Assembly: GCA_964511575.1 (NCBI GenBank)
Contig: CAZEFM010000097.1
Location: forward strand, 1-15,147
DNA length: 15,147 nt
Source of the DNA: CALKHT01 sp964511575
Lineage (GTDB): Bacteria > Planctomycetota > Phycisphaerae > Phycisphaerales > Phycisphaeraceae
Direction of reading: 5' to 3'
This document shows positions 7,385-14,667 of the stretch, one piece after another. How positions within the stretch are numbered: the stretch's first letter is position 1; every line of letters begins with the position of its first letter. The translations under genes and the position numbers were made by a program. The notes under the pieces were generated by a model. That model did no database searches, was not told where the DNA came from, and was given only the letters and a program-made list of their open reading frames with translations.

Positions 7385-7912
7385 TCATCGGTGCAGGCCG
7401 AACCCGCCGGTGTGCCGCTGCCCCTCGTTGGTTTCCAGCTCGACCCACAGTTGGGCCGTGTCCGTCAGTGTGGCGGGCGACTGGACATGAGCATCGTAGA
7501 ACGCGGGCATGAGTTCGGCGACGGTTTTGAGCGATCCGACGCCATCGGACCCACCGATCCAGGCGCGGACCACACGCGGCGGCGTCGGGGCATTCACCAC
7601 GAACAGTTCAAACGCCGCTTCCTCTCCCGCGGCGACGCTGCCCAACTGAACCGCCTTGACGGTGAATGGGCCAATGCTTTGCTCCCCCAGTTCGAAGCGC
7701 GGCCCACTATGACCGGCGACGCCATGCACCGACGCATCGGATGATCCCCGATGATCGTGATCATGATCGTGGTTGTGACCATGGTCATGGTCGTGATCGT
7801 GGTTGTGACTGTGCGAAGTCGATGAGGAATCGGGCGTGCCCTGATCACAACCGCCCAGATGCAGCATCAACAGAGCGGCCAACAAGACAAGGAGGAATCG
7901 TTGCGTGTTCAT
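7385..7912 (-). CDS. His/Asp-rich periplasmic lipoprotein of the metal efflux operon
   Basis: The 175-aa product has a lipoprotein signal peptide (MNTQRFLLVLLAALLMLHLGGC) with lipobox LGGC and acylated Cys22. Residues 34-54 are almost pure His/Asp, built from two copies of the decapeptide HNHDHDHDHG/R. A C-terminal domain of about 110 aa (from FELGEQSIGPFTVKAV to the end) is probably a beta-sandwich. It contains RAWIGG, AELMPAFYDAHV and LWVELET; I do not recognise it as a named family. Asp24-type sorting is not predicted from Asp at +2 with certainty, since that rule is E. coli-specific. Shine-Dalgarno GGAG lies 9 nt before ATG 7912. The gene lies 21 bp after the RND pump and 22 bp before the CDF gene. 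The His tract and location suggest a periplasmic metal buffer or chaperone passing ions between CDF and RND; this is inference. Confidence 0.85.
   Translation of the reverse strand: MNTQRFLLVLLAALLMLHLGGCDQGTPDSSSTSHSHNHDHDHDHGHNHDHDHDHRGSSDASVHGVAGHSGPRFELGEQSIGPFTVKAVQLGSVAAGEEAAFELFVVNAPTPPRVVRAWIGGSDGVGSLKTVAELMPAFYDAHVQSPATLTDTAQLWVELETNEGQRHTGGFGLHR
7748..7807 (-). repeat. Imperfect 30-bp tandem duplication encoding a His/Asp decapeptide
   Basis: Codons 36-45 and 46-55 of the lipoprotein gene are two 30-bp units. Both begin with the same 14 bases (CACAACCACGATCA) and then diverge mainly at third positions. The encoded units are HNHDHDHDHG and HNHDHDHDHR. Synonymous divergence with conserved amino acids suggests selection for the metal-binding sequence. 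Such units can also expand or contract by slippage. Confidence 0.85.
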
Positions 7913-7933
7913 GGGTGAGTTCTCCAGCGTTGG

Positions 7934-10900
7934 TTACGTGTTCGGTTCGCGATCCAACACGATGTACCGTTCCTCACGGTCCTGGCGATCGGATGCGATT
8001 GGGCGATGCCTGAAGATCATGACGTAGCCCGCGGGCACGACAAAAAGGTTGAGGAAGGTCGATGTCACCAACCCGCCAAGCACAACGATGGCGAGCGGGG
8101 CGAGCAGTTCACCGCCCATTTCGCCCTGCGCCAGAGCCAGTGGTGCGAGGCCGAGCATTGCCGTGAGTGCGGTCATGAGGATCGGCGCCAGTCGTTGTGC
8201 GGAACCTTCGATCACCGCTTCATCGAAAGGCATGTTCTCGACCGTTTGCAGGTAGGTGTAATGTTTGACGAGCAGCAGGCCGTTGCGCACGGCGATGCCG
8301 AAGAGCGTGATGAACCCGACCATGCTGGCGATGGAGATGACGGGCGCGCGGTAGTTACCGCCGGTGAACAGCGCGGTGAGGTTGGCGATGGTGTCGCCGC
8401 TGCTGATGAAGATGGCGACCACACCACCGATGAGCGCAAGCGGCAGATTGACCATGACCAACAGTGCCGCCCGGGCCGAGTTGAACGCCATCGTGAGCAG
8501 CACAAAGATGACGACGGCGATGAATCCGCCGATGATGTAGAGCGTTCGACTGGCTGATTGCTGAGCCTCGAACTGGCCGCCGTAGCTCACGGCATAGCCA
8601 TGACGCTGCACGATGGGATCGACGCGTTGGCGCACCGCTTCGACCACGTGCCCCATGTTGTATCCCTCGGCGACGTTGAGCGAGATGACGGCTTTGCGCT
8701 GGCCATTCTCGCGTTGGATACCGAGCGGCGTGCCTTCGGGGCCGATGTCGGCGACTTCGCTCAGTCGCACCCGCGCGCCGCCCTGCCCGCCCAGGATAAG
8801 GTTGCGCACATCACCGTAATGCCGACGCTCATCGGGGTGCAGTCGCACCACCAGATCGTAAACACGCACGCCTTCATGGATGCGCTGCACCGTTCGGCCA
8901 TAGAACGCAGTTTCCACCTGCTCCGCCGCGGACGCCGGAGTGAGCCCCCACCGTTTGAGGTCGTGATGACGATAACGGATCGGCAGCGACTCGATTGTCG
9001 CTTCGCGATTGGCAAGCACATCGCGCACACCGGGAACGTCCTCCAACGCGTGTTCAACGTCTTCCGCAATGGTGCGCAGCGTGGCAAGGTCTTCGCCGAA
9101 GACGTTGATGGCGATCGCCGCCTGCGTACCGGACAGCACGTGCGATAGCTGGTGGCTGATCGGCGCGCCCACCTCGGTGGTGAGGCCCGGCAGATCAGCA
9201 AGCACCGCGTCGACAGCCTCAAGCACCTTGTCGTGGGGATAGCCCGGCTCAATGGAGATTTCCAGTTCGCTGCGGTTGACGCCGTGCGCGTGTTCATCGC
9301 GTTCAGCACGACCGGTGCGTCGCACCACGGCACGCACACCTTCGATGTCACTGATGCGCTGATCGACGCCGCGCACCATGCGGTCGCTCTCAATGAGCGA
9401 AGTGCCGGGCGGGGCATCGATGAAAACGGTCATGGTGCCTTCGTTGAACTGCGGCAGGAAGTCGCGGCCGAACGTGCTCGCCAGCCACAGGCTTGCCGCC
9501 GTCGCCAGCAGCGCCGCAATGAGCACCGCATACCGCAGCCGAATCGCCGCACGCAGGACCGGCAGGTACATCCGCTTCAACCCGTGCACGACGATACCCT
9601 CATCACCCTTGTCCTGTCCCAGTCGGCCGCGAAGCAGGTAGCGCGACAGAGCCGGCACCACCGTGAGCGCCACCAGCAGCGATGCGAGAATCGAGGTGAT
9701 GTACGCCACTCCCATCGGCCGGAAGAACCGCCCTTCCACACCCTGCAGAAACAGCAGCGGCACGAATACAATCACGATGATGATCGTCGCGAACACAATC
9801 GCGGAGCGGATCTCGTTGCTCGCATCGAAGATGACGCGAAGCTGCGAGCGGCGCCGATCCTCGGGCAGCGCAGCGTTCTCCCGCAGCCGTCGCATGATGT
9901 TCTCAACGTCAATGATCGCATCGTCCACCACCTCGCCGATCGCGATGGCGAGCCCGCCCAGCGTCATGACGTTGAGCGTCATGTTCATGCCCGAAAGCAG
10001 CAGCAACCCCGTCGCGATGGACAGTGGAATCGCCGTCAGCGTGATAATCGAGGCACGCACGTTCAGCAGAAAAAGTATGACAATAACCGCCACGATGATG
10101 GACGCATCGCGCAGCTTGTGCGTAACGTTGTTCACCGAGGCGTCGATGAAGTCGGCCTGCCGCATGACGTGGCGATCCAGTCGCATGCCCGCAGGCAACG
10201 CCGCTTCCACCTGGTCGAGCATTTCATCGATTGCTTCGGTGATGCTGAGTGTGTTCGTGAAGGGAGCTTTCTTGATGCTGAGTACGACCGCGGGGTTGCC
10301 TCCCTCGGCGGCGGCACCGCGCGGGGGCGCTGCGCCCAACTGCACATCGGCGACATCGCCCACCGTCACGGCCACGCCATCGCGGTACGACACAATCGTG
10401 CTGCGGATATCGTCCACCGAGCGCACGCGCGCACTTTGCCGCAATGCCGACTCCCGCCCCTGCACGTTGGGCAGGTAACCGGCACTCGCGGTGCTGTGTG
10501 CTTGTCTCGCCGCCTCTGCCACATCTTCGATGCTCAAGCCATACAGTTGCAGTCGATCCTGCCGCACGTTCACCTGATACTCGGGCAGTTCCCCGCCGAT
10601 CGCCACCACCTGCGCCACGCCCTGCACCGACAGCAACCGCTGCCGCAGATCAAACTCCGCGAACGAACGCAGCGTCAACGGGCTCACGCTCCCGTCCGGC
10701 GACGACAGCGACAACAGCATGATCTCCCCGGTAATGCCGGAGATCGGCGCGATCTCGGTATGCACATCGTCGGGGAGTTGCCCGCTGATCGCCGCCAACC
10801 CTTCGCCCACCACCTGTCGCGCGCGGTAGATGTCCGTCCCCCAGTCGAACTCGACGTACACGATCGACAGACTCATCGCACTGCCGCTGCGCACCCGTCG

Positions 10901-11137
10901 CACGCCAGGCAAACCGTTCACCGCGCTTTCCACCGGAATCGTGACGTACTGCTCAACCTCGTCGGCGGCCAACCCGCCCGCTTCGGTCAGCACCACCACC
11001 GTCGGCGCGTTCAGCTCGGGAAACACGTCCACCGCCATGCGCGGCACGTGATACACCGCGAACACCAACAGCAGCACCGCCAGCACCAACACCAGCGCCG
11101 CGTGATTCAACGAATAGGCAATCAGCTTGCGAAGCAT
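7934..11137 (-). CDS. Heavy-metal RND efflux pump inner-membrane subunit (CusA/CzcA family, HME-RND)
   Basis: The 1067-aa product has full HME-RND length. It has a short N-terminal membrane segment, periplasmic porter domains, a TM2-6 block (about 345-500), a second porter domain and a TM8-12 block near 880-1040. The TM4 proton-relay motif is GLAIAIGEVVDDAIIDVEN. It keeps D405 and E412 (CusA numbering coincides), while the first acidic residue of CzcA (D402) is Ala399. The CusA Met triad is not conserved. Equivalent positions are approximately I573 and Arg/Asn near 622, and the third is replaced by a His-containing segment, SHQLSHVLSG (H662, H666). A second His cluster, DEHAHG (H616, H618), lies in the porter cleft. 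This argues for a divalent, His-coordinated metal, not Cu(I)/Ag(I). Shine-Dalgarno GGAG lies 5 nt before ATG 11137. The gene starts 15 bp after the adaptor gene ends. It uses proton motive force to move periplasmic metal through the adaptor and outer-membrane factor. Confidence 0.95.
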   Translation of the reverse strand: MLRKLIAYSLNHAALVLVLAVLLLVFAVYHVPRMAVDVFPELNAPTVVVLTEAGGLAADEVEQYVTIPVESAVNGLPGVRRVRSGSAMSLSIVYVEFDWGTDIYRARQVVGEGLAAISGQLPDDVHTEIAPISGITGEIMLLSLSSPDGSVSPLTLRSFAEFDLRQRLLSVQGVAQVVAIGGELPEYQVNVRQDRLQLYGLSIEDVAEAARQAHSTASAGYLPNVQGRESALRQSARVRSVDDIRSTIVSYRDGVAVTVGDVADVQLGAAPPRGAAAEGGNPAVVLSIKKAPFTNTLSITEAIDEMLDQVEAALPAGMRLDRHVMRQADFIDASVNNVTHKLRDASIIVAVIVILFLLNVRASIITLTAIPLSIATGLLLLSGMNMTLNVMTLGGLAIAIGEVVDDAIIDVENIMRRLRENAALPEDRRRSQLRVIFDASNEIRSAIVFATIIIVIVFVPLLFLQGVEGRFFRPMGVAYITSILASLLVALTVVPALSRYLLRGRLGQDKGDEGIVVHGLKRMYLPVLRAAIRLRYAVLIAALLATAASLWLASTFGRDFLPQFNEGTMTVFIDAPPGTSLIESDRMVRGVDQRISDIEGVRAVVRRTGRAERDEHAHGVNRSELEISIEPGYPHDKVLEAVDAVLADLPGLTTEVGAPISHQLSHVLSGTQAAIAINVFGEDLATLRTIAEDVEHALEDVPGVRDVLANREATIESLPIRYRHHDLKRWGLTPASAAEQVETAFYGRTVQRIHEGVRVYDLVVRLHPDERRHYGDVRNLILGGQGGARVRLSEVADIGPEGTPLGIQRENGQRKAVISLNVAEGYNMGHVVEAVRQRVDPIVQRHGYAVSYGGQFEAQQSASRTLYIIGGFIAVVIFVLLTMAFNSARAALLVMVNLPLALIGGVVAIFISSGDTIANLTALFTGGNYRAPVISIASMVGFITLFGIAVRNGLLLVKHYTYLQTVENMPFDEAVIEGSAQRLAPILMTALTAMLGLAPLALAQGEMGGELLAPLAIVVLGGLVTSTFLNLFVVPAGYVMIFRHRPIASDRQDREERYIVLDREPNT

Positions 11138-11152
11138 GATGACTCCGGCGCA

Positions 11153-12550
11153 TCAGTGCGCTTTGTGCAACGTTCCGTCCGCGTGATAGTGATACCCCGG
11201 AGGTGCCTGGCGTCGGCCGCTGTTGAGCGTCAGCGCATACGCGCCGTCAAGCACGACCTCATCCCCATCCGTCACGCCGCTGTATACCACGACCCATCGG
11301 CCATCACTCGCGCCAAGGTCCGCCTCCACGGGATACACCTGGTCAGGGTTCTTCGGGTCGCGACGGTAGAAAATCGTCTTCAATCCGTCGCGCACCAGAC
11401 TCGACACCGGGATCGCCAGTTCCGGCTGCTCGCCCCCTTCCACGTACACGTCCATGAATGCGCCCACGCCCGGCCGCGCCCACGCTACCAGTTCATCCAC
11501 AACGCCATACACCGGCAGCGTGCGTTCTGCGGCATGCCCTTCCACGCCAAGTGCCAACATACCCGGCATCGCATCCTGCAGGTCCACGCTCCCACCCTGC
11601 GGCGGCACAATGCGCACCCGCTGACCATCGGCGAGTCGACCGATATCGCTCTGCATCGCCTCCGCTTCAAACCGCAGTGCCGTCGGGTCGACCACCTCCA
11701 CCACCAACTCGCCTGTTTCCACCCATCCCCCATCGTTCATCGCAAGCGTCTGCACCACACCCGCCCGTGTCGCCCGCACCTCCATATGCTCCAGGTTCCG
11801 CCAGCGCACGCGATCGTGTCCGTGTTCATCCTCGTGGCGCTCAACCGCCTCCATCAGCTTCGCCACCGATAACCCCGTCACCGATGCCGCCACTTTCATG
11901 ATGGATGCATAATGCTCGCGTGCTTCGTCGAGTTCCACCTGGCGGGCCGTCACTTCCGCTGCCAGTCGCGGCAACTGACTGCGCAACTGCGCCAACTGCG
12001 TTTCCACCTCCACCTGTCGCACGTTGGCATCGCTCAGCCGCGTCTGCCGCGCCTCCAGGAACGTCAGCGCCGCTTCATGCTCCTGCCGTGTCGCCTGTGC
12101 CACGGCAAGGTTCGCCTCCGCCAGTGCGATCTGCCCTTCCGCTTCGACGGCTTCGTGACGCAGTTCCTGCCATCGCGGCGAATCGATGCGAAAGAGCACC
12201 TGCCCCGCTTCGACACGATCCAACGGCTCCACCTGCAACGCCACGCGTCCCGGCAGCATCGCGCGATACTCCCGCCGCGCACCGGGCCGAAATGCGAAAT
12301 GCCCCGGCAGCCGCAACGTCGCCCCCACCGGCCGACGCTCCACTGTCACAAACGTGATTCCCAGGTTCTGTCGTACATTGGGCGGCACATCGATGCGATC
12401 GCTCGCCGGCGCTGCCTCGTGTGCATCCTCATCGTGATGCTCATGATCATGCCCATGTCCCCCGCCGCCACAACCCGCAAGCATCGCCACGAGCGCGATC
12501 GCCACGCACGCCACACCGAAAAGTCGATGCCGTGAATACGCCATCATCAT
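11153..12550 (-). CDS. RND periplasmic adaptor (membrane fusion) lipoprotein, CusB/CzcB type, His-rich N-terminus
   Basis: The 465-aa product has a signal peptide with lipobox LAGC (acylated Cys27). A His/Asp/Gly-rich stretch follows at residues 28-44 (GGGGHGHDHEHHDEDAHEA). Next come two half-lipoyl segments (about 92-122 and 253-288) flanking a long alpha-hairpin (about 125-235), then beta-barrel and membrane-proximal domains (to about 440). A second acidic/His patch, ERHEDEHGHDR, lies at 237-247 where the hairpin returns. The C-terminus ends with YHYHADGTLHKAH (H454, H456, H462, H465). It should bridge the RND pump and the outer-membrane factor and may hand metal to the pump, as known for CusB. 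ATG 12550 forms an ATGA overlap with the stop of the preceding gene, and AAGGAG lies 5 nt upstream. The two following in-frame ATGs (12547, 12544) are alternatives. Confidence 0.94.
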   Translation of the reverse strand: MMMAYSRHRLFGVACVAIALVAMLAGCGGGGHGHDHEHHDEDAHEAAPASDRIDVPPNVRQNLGITFVTVERRPVGATLRLPGHFAFRPGARREYRAMLPGRVALQVEPLDRVEAGQVLFRIDSPRWQELRHEAVEAEGQIALAEANLAVAQATRQEHEAALTFLEARQTRLSDANVRQVEVETQLAQLRSQLPRLAAEVTARQVELDEAREHYASIMKVAASVTGLSVAKLMEAVERHEDEHGHDRVRWRNLEHMEVRATRAGVVQTLAMNDGGWVETGELVVEVVDPTALRFEAEAMQSDIGRLADGQRVRIVPPQGGSVDLQDAMPGMLALGVEGHAAERTLPVYGVVDELVAWARPGVGAFMDVYVEGGEQPELAIPVSSLVRDGLKTIFYRRDPKNPDQVYPVEADLGASDGRWVVVYSGVTDGDEVVLDGAYALTLNSGRRQAPPGYHYHADGTLHKAH

Positions 12551-13947
12551 TCGTTCTCCTTCGCCGCCTCGGCAGCGGGTTCCATCGCCCAGCGTGGCCG
12601 CACCAGCGCATCAACCGCCGCCGCCGCAATCGCTTCCTCCACCATCGCCTCCAGAATCGCCTGCTTCGTTTCCAGCGACTGTTCCAGCACATCGCGCAAT
12701 ATCAACACGTTCACCTCCCCCGCATCGATCAGCCGGCTCACCGTCGCCAACTGCTCGTCCACCAGCGGCGCAACTTCCTCCTGCAATGCCGTCCTCCGCC
12801 TGCGTGCCGATTGCCACGTGCGCACCTGCCTTTCCAATTCGTGCGTCACGCGCTGCATCACTTCCTGCACCGCCGCCGCCGCCGCTTCACGCGCCGCCTC
12901 CGCCTCGGCGATCGCCTGGCTGTTGCGGTTCCACAGCGGGATCGGAAGTCCTCCACCCAATCCCAATCGCGATTGCCCCTCCTCCCACTCGAACGCGGGG
13001 CCCAGCGTCACATCCGGATACTGCCGATGAATCTCGCGGCGTAAGTGCTGCTCCGCCACCGCATAGGCCGCCATCGCCGCCGCCACTTCCGGATGCGCTT
13101 CCACACACGTATCCCCGGGTAACTCATCCAAGCTCACCGTCGCCGCCTCCACCGTCGGCTGCAACGTCACCTCCGCGTCCGGCGTCAACCCTAGCATCGC
13201 CAGCAACGCCACACGCTCGCGCTCAGTTTCATCGTGCATGCGCCCCAGTTCGATCCGCCGCTGCATCACATCCATCCGCAACATGCGCGCTTCGATCCGC
13301 GTCAACTCACCCGCTTCCGCCAAGTGCTCAACCGTTGTCGCGAGCGCGGCCAATCGCTCCAGATACGTGCGGTGCAGTTCGACCAAACGCACCGATGCGG
13401 ACCAGCGCATCCATGCAGCCTGAAGCTCGCCCAGCAGCCGCCACTCCGCGATCGCCGCCTCCCGCCAAGCCACGCCATAATCCGCCCACGCAAGGTCCCG
13501 CTCCACCGCCAGCCGACCGGACACCGGCAGCGTCAGTCCCACCGCGCCGCCCGCAATCCATGGATGCTCCACGCTCGACAGCACCCGCAGCACATCAAAC
13601 GAAAGCTGCGGATCCTCCCATCGCCCCGCCAGCCGCGCCCCCACCAACGGCACCTGTGCCCGCAACCGCGCATGCCGCAACCCGGGGTTCAAAAGCAACG
13701 CCACCGCCTGGGCTTCCCGCAGCGACAGGCCGTCCGACACATCAAAACCATCCATCTCCAGCCGACCACGTTCGGCCAGTTCCCGGGCGAACAACGCCAC
13801 CGATTCATCCGCAACCGACCGCGCCGCCCATGCCTGACGCATCGCCGTCAGATCGATCGGCCGGGCCTCATAGGCACGACACCCCGTCAGCGACATCGCC
13901 GCCGACACCACCACCAACGACACAGCACCGAGCCATGGGCAACGCAT
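12547..13947 (-). CDS. Outer-membrane factor lipoprotein (TolC/CusC/CzcC family)
   Basis: The 466-aa product has a lipoprotein signal peptide MRCPWLGAVSLVVVSAAMSL with lipobox LTGC (Cys23). An alpha-helical periplasmic barrel with two internal structural repeats follows. The family signature appears in VTLGPAFEWEEG ... LGLGGGLPIPLWNRN, followed by the Ala/Glu-rich helix of the second repeat. It provides the outer-membrane exit duct for the tripartite pump. I prefer ATG 13947 because GGAG lies 6 nt upstream and the signal peptide begins naturally there. An in-frame GTG at 13965 would add six residues. The 3' end overlaps the adaptor start (ATGA), indicating translational coupling. The gap to the preceding small gene is about 146 bp, the widest in the operon, and contains an inverted repeat. 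Confidence 0.92.
   Translation of the reverse strand: MRCPWLGAVSLVVVSAAMSLTGCRAYEARPIDLTAMRQAWAARSVADESVALFARELAERGRLEMDGFDVSDGLSLREAQAVALLLNPGLRHARLRAQVPLVGARLAGRWEDPQLSFDVLRVLSSVEHPWIAGGAVGLTLPVSGRLAVERDLAWADYGVAWREAAIAEWRLLGELQAAWMRWSASVRLVELHRTYLERLAALATTVEHLAEAGELTRIEARMLRMDVMQRRIELGRMHDETERERVALLAMLGLTPDAEVTLQPTVEAATVSLDELPGDTCVEAHPEVAAAMAAYAVAEQHLRREIHRQYPDVTLGPAFEWEEGQSRLGLGGGLPIPLWNRNSQAIAEAEAAREAAAAAVQEVMQRVTHELERQVRTWQSARRRRTALQEEVAPLVDEQLATVSRLIDAGEVNVLILRDVLEQSLETKQAILEAMVEEAIAAAAVDALVRPRWAMEPAAEAAKENE
12556..12561 (-). promoter_or_regulatory. Shine-Dalgarno of the adaptor gene, inside the outer-membrane factor gene
   Basis: AAGGAG (minus strand) lies 5 nt before ATG 12550, within the last codons of the outer-membrane factor gene. 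It is the strongest ribosome binding site in the window. Together with the ATGA stop/start overlap it fixes the adaptor start and implies coupled translation. Confidence 0.75.
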
Positions 13948-14068
13948 GCGTATCTCCAGCCGCACATCCCAGCCAACTCAGCCGGAACGTCGCGTCCATC
14001 ACCAGTTCGAAAGAAGCCACAATTCCCTCGCAGGTTGCGCATGCGATAACGCGCATCCCGCAACCCGA

Positions 14069-14095
14069 AAGCGCAAGGCGCGCAGTGTGGCGCTT
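14069..14095 (-). repeat. Inverted repeat AAGCGC/GCGCTT after the first gene of the metal operon
   Basis: On the minus strand AAGCGC (14095-14090) pairs with GCGCTT (14074-14069) across a GC-rich 15-nt loop. The 5' arm overlaps the TAA stop of the small Cys/His protein gene. No T-run follows, so it is not a standard terminator. It may stabilise the upstream mRNA end or set relative expression of the first gene against the pump genes. Confidence 0.35.
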
Positions 14096-14504
14096 AGATT
14101 AAAAGAATGGTCGTGTGCACAACGTGAAGATGTGAAGGCGGATTGTGCGATGCCGCCGATGTGAAGGCGAACCACGTGGGCGTCGGCTCCGTCCAGACCC
14201 GTTCGCTGGGCGTCATTGCCGCGGCGACCGCCGGAAGCTTCCCTTCCGCCCGCGTCAGCATCGACTCAGGCAGTGAAAGCGATGTGTCGTGACAGCCGGT
14301 TGGCGTCGCCGCCAGCCCCGCCGCATGTTCGTGCTCAGTCGCATGCCCCCCGCCGTCGCAGCCGCCGGGCTCGTGGGCCAGTTCGATCGCCCGGTGTCCA
14401 TCCGCCCCCTCGCACAACACCACCGCCGTGCCCCCGATCGTCACGAACAGATGGGCGCACAGCGTCAGCCAGACCAAGCAATGGCGGAGCATTCCGCAAA
14501 GCAT
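14094..14504 (-). CDS. Small exported Cys/His protein heading the metal efflux operon
   Basis: The 136-aa product begins with a hydrophobic signal or membrane segment (residues 6-30). A potential metal-binding region follows: C31 in VVLCEGADGHRAIE, C49, H54, H58, H60 and C71-H72-D73 in GCHDTSL. The second half is Ser/Pro/Ala-rich and ends in a short hydrophobic tail (VVHTTILLI). I recall similar small proteins with a C-x-GADGHxAIE-like motif beside CzcABC-type operons in Planctomycetes and relatives. No function is known to me. It may be a periplasmic metal binder or sensor. It is the first gene behind a strong promoter. ATG 14504 coincides with the predicted transcript start. ATG 14492 is the alternative but has no well-spaced Shine-Dalgarno. 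Confidence 0.7.
   Translation of the reverse strand: MLCGMLRHCLVWLTLCAHLFVTIGGTAVVLCEGADGHRAIELAHEPGGCDGGGHATEHEHAAGLAATPTGCHDTSLSLPESMLTRAEGKLPAVAAAMTPSERVWTEPTPTWFAFTSAASHNPPSHLHVVHTTILLI
14129..14169. repeat. 12-bp direct repeat within the small Cys/His protein gene
   Basis: GATGTGAAGGCG occurs at 14129-14140 and 14158-14169, 29 bp apart start to start. The two copies fall in different reading frames of the minus-strand gene, near its 3' end. They could be a trace of local duplication or slippage, or chance. Confidence 0.6.
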
Positions 14505-14510
14505 ACCTTT

Positions 14511-14539
14511 TTAATACCTCAGCCCCCGTCAACTGTCAA
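14511..14539 (-). promoter_or_regulatory. Sigma70-like promoter of the metal efflux operon
   Basis: On the minus strand a perfect -35 TTGACA (14539-14534) is followed after exactly 17 bp by TATTAA (14516-14511), a four-of-six -10. A start about 7 nt downstream falls near 14504, the first ATG of the operon. Directly after the -35, TTGAC is repeated (TTGACA-G-TTGACG). That could be part of a regulator site, though no known metalloregulator motif is clear. Confidence 0.65.
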
Positions 14540-14667
14540 AGATTTGCCACCGCCCCACGCACGCAAAACTCCGAAACATCGTGCACGGGGGAGGCGAGGT
14601 GGCAAAGTACGTGCATCGTGGAGCGACGGAAGGCCGGAAGAGAGAAGGACACACACCGGAGGAAATA

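Noticed and set aside
6439..7512. 357-codon + strand open frame opposite the CDF gene
   Set aside because: Asp/Val/Gly-rich antisense translation without a fold or start context. The CDF protein on the other strand has its conserved HxxxD motifs.
7741..7815. Repetitive GATCGTGATCATGATCGTGG-like DNA considered as a CRISPR-like or intergenic repeat
   Set aside because: It is coding: the periodicity is explained by His/Asp codons of the lipoprotein.
9152..11872. Very long open frame (906 codons) on the + strand opposite the RND and adaptor genes
   Set aside because: The translation is Arg/His/Gln-rich with no domain. It mirrors the codon bias of the real minus-strand genes, whose products are unmistakable.
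12594..14102. 502-codon + strand open frame opposite the outer-membrane factor gene
   Set aside because: Extremely Pro/Ala/Ser-rich low-complexity translation, an artefact of GC-rich antisense sequence. The minus-strand TolC-family protein with a lipobox is clearly the real gene.
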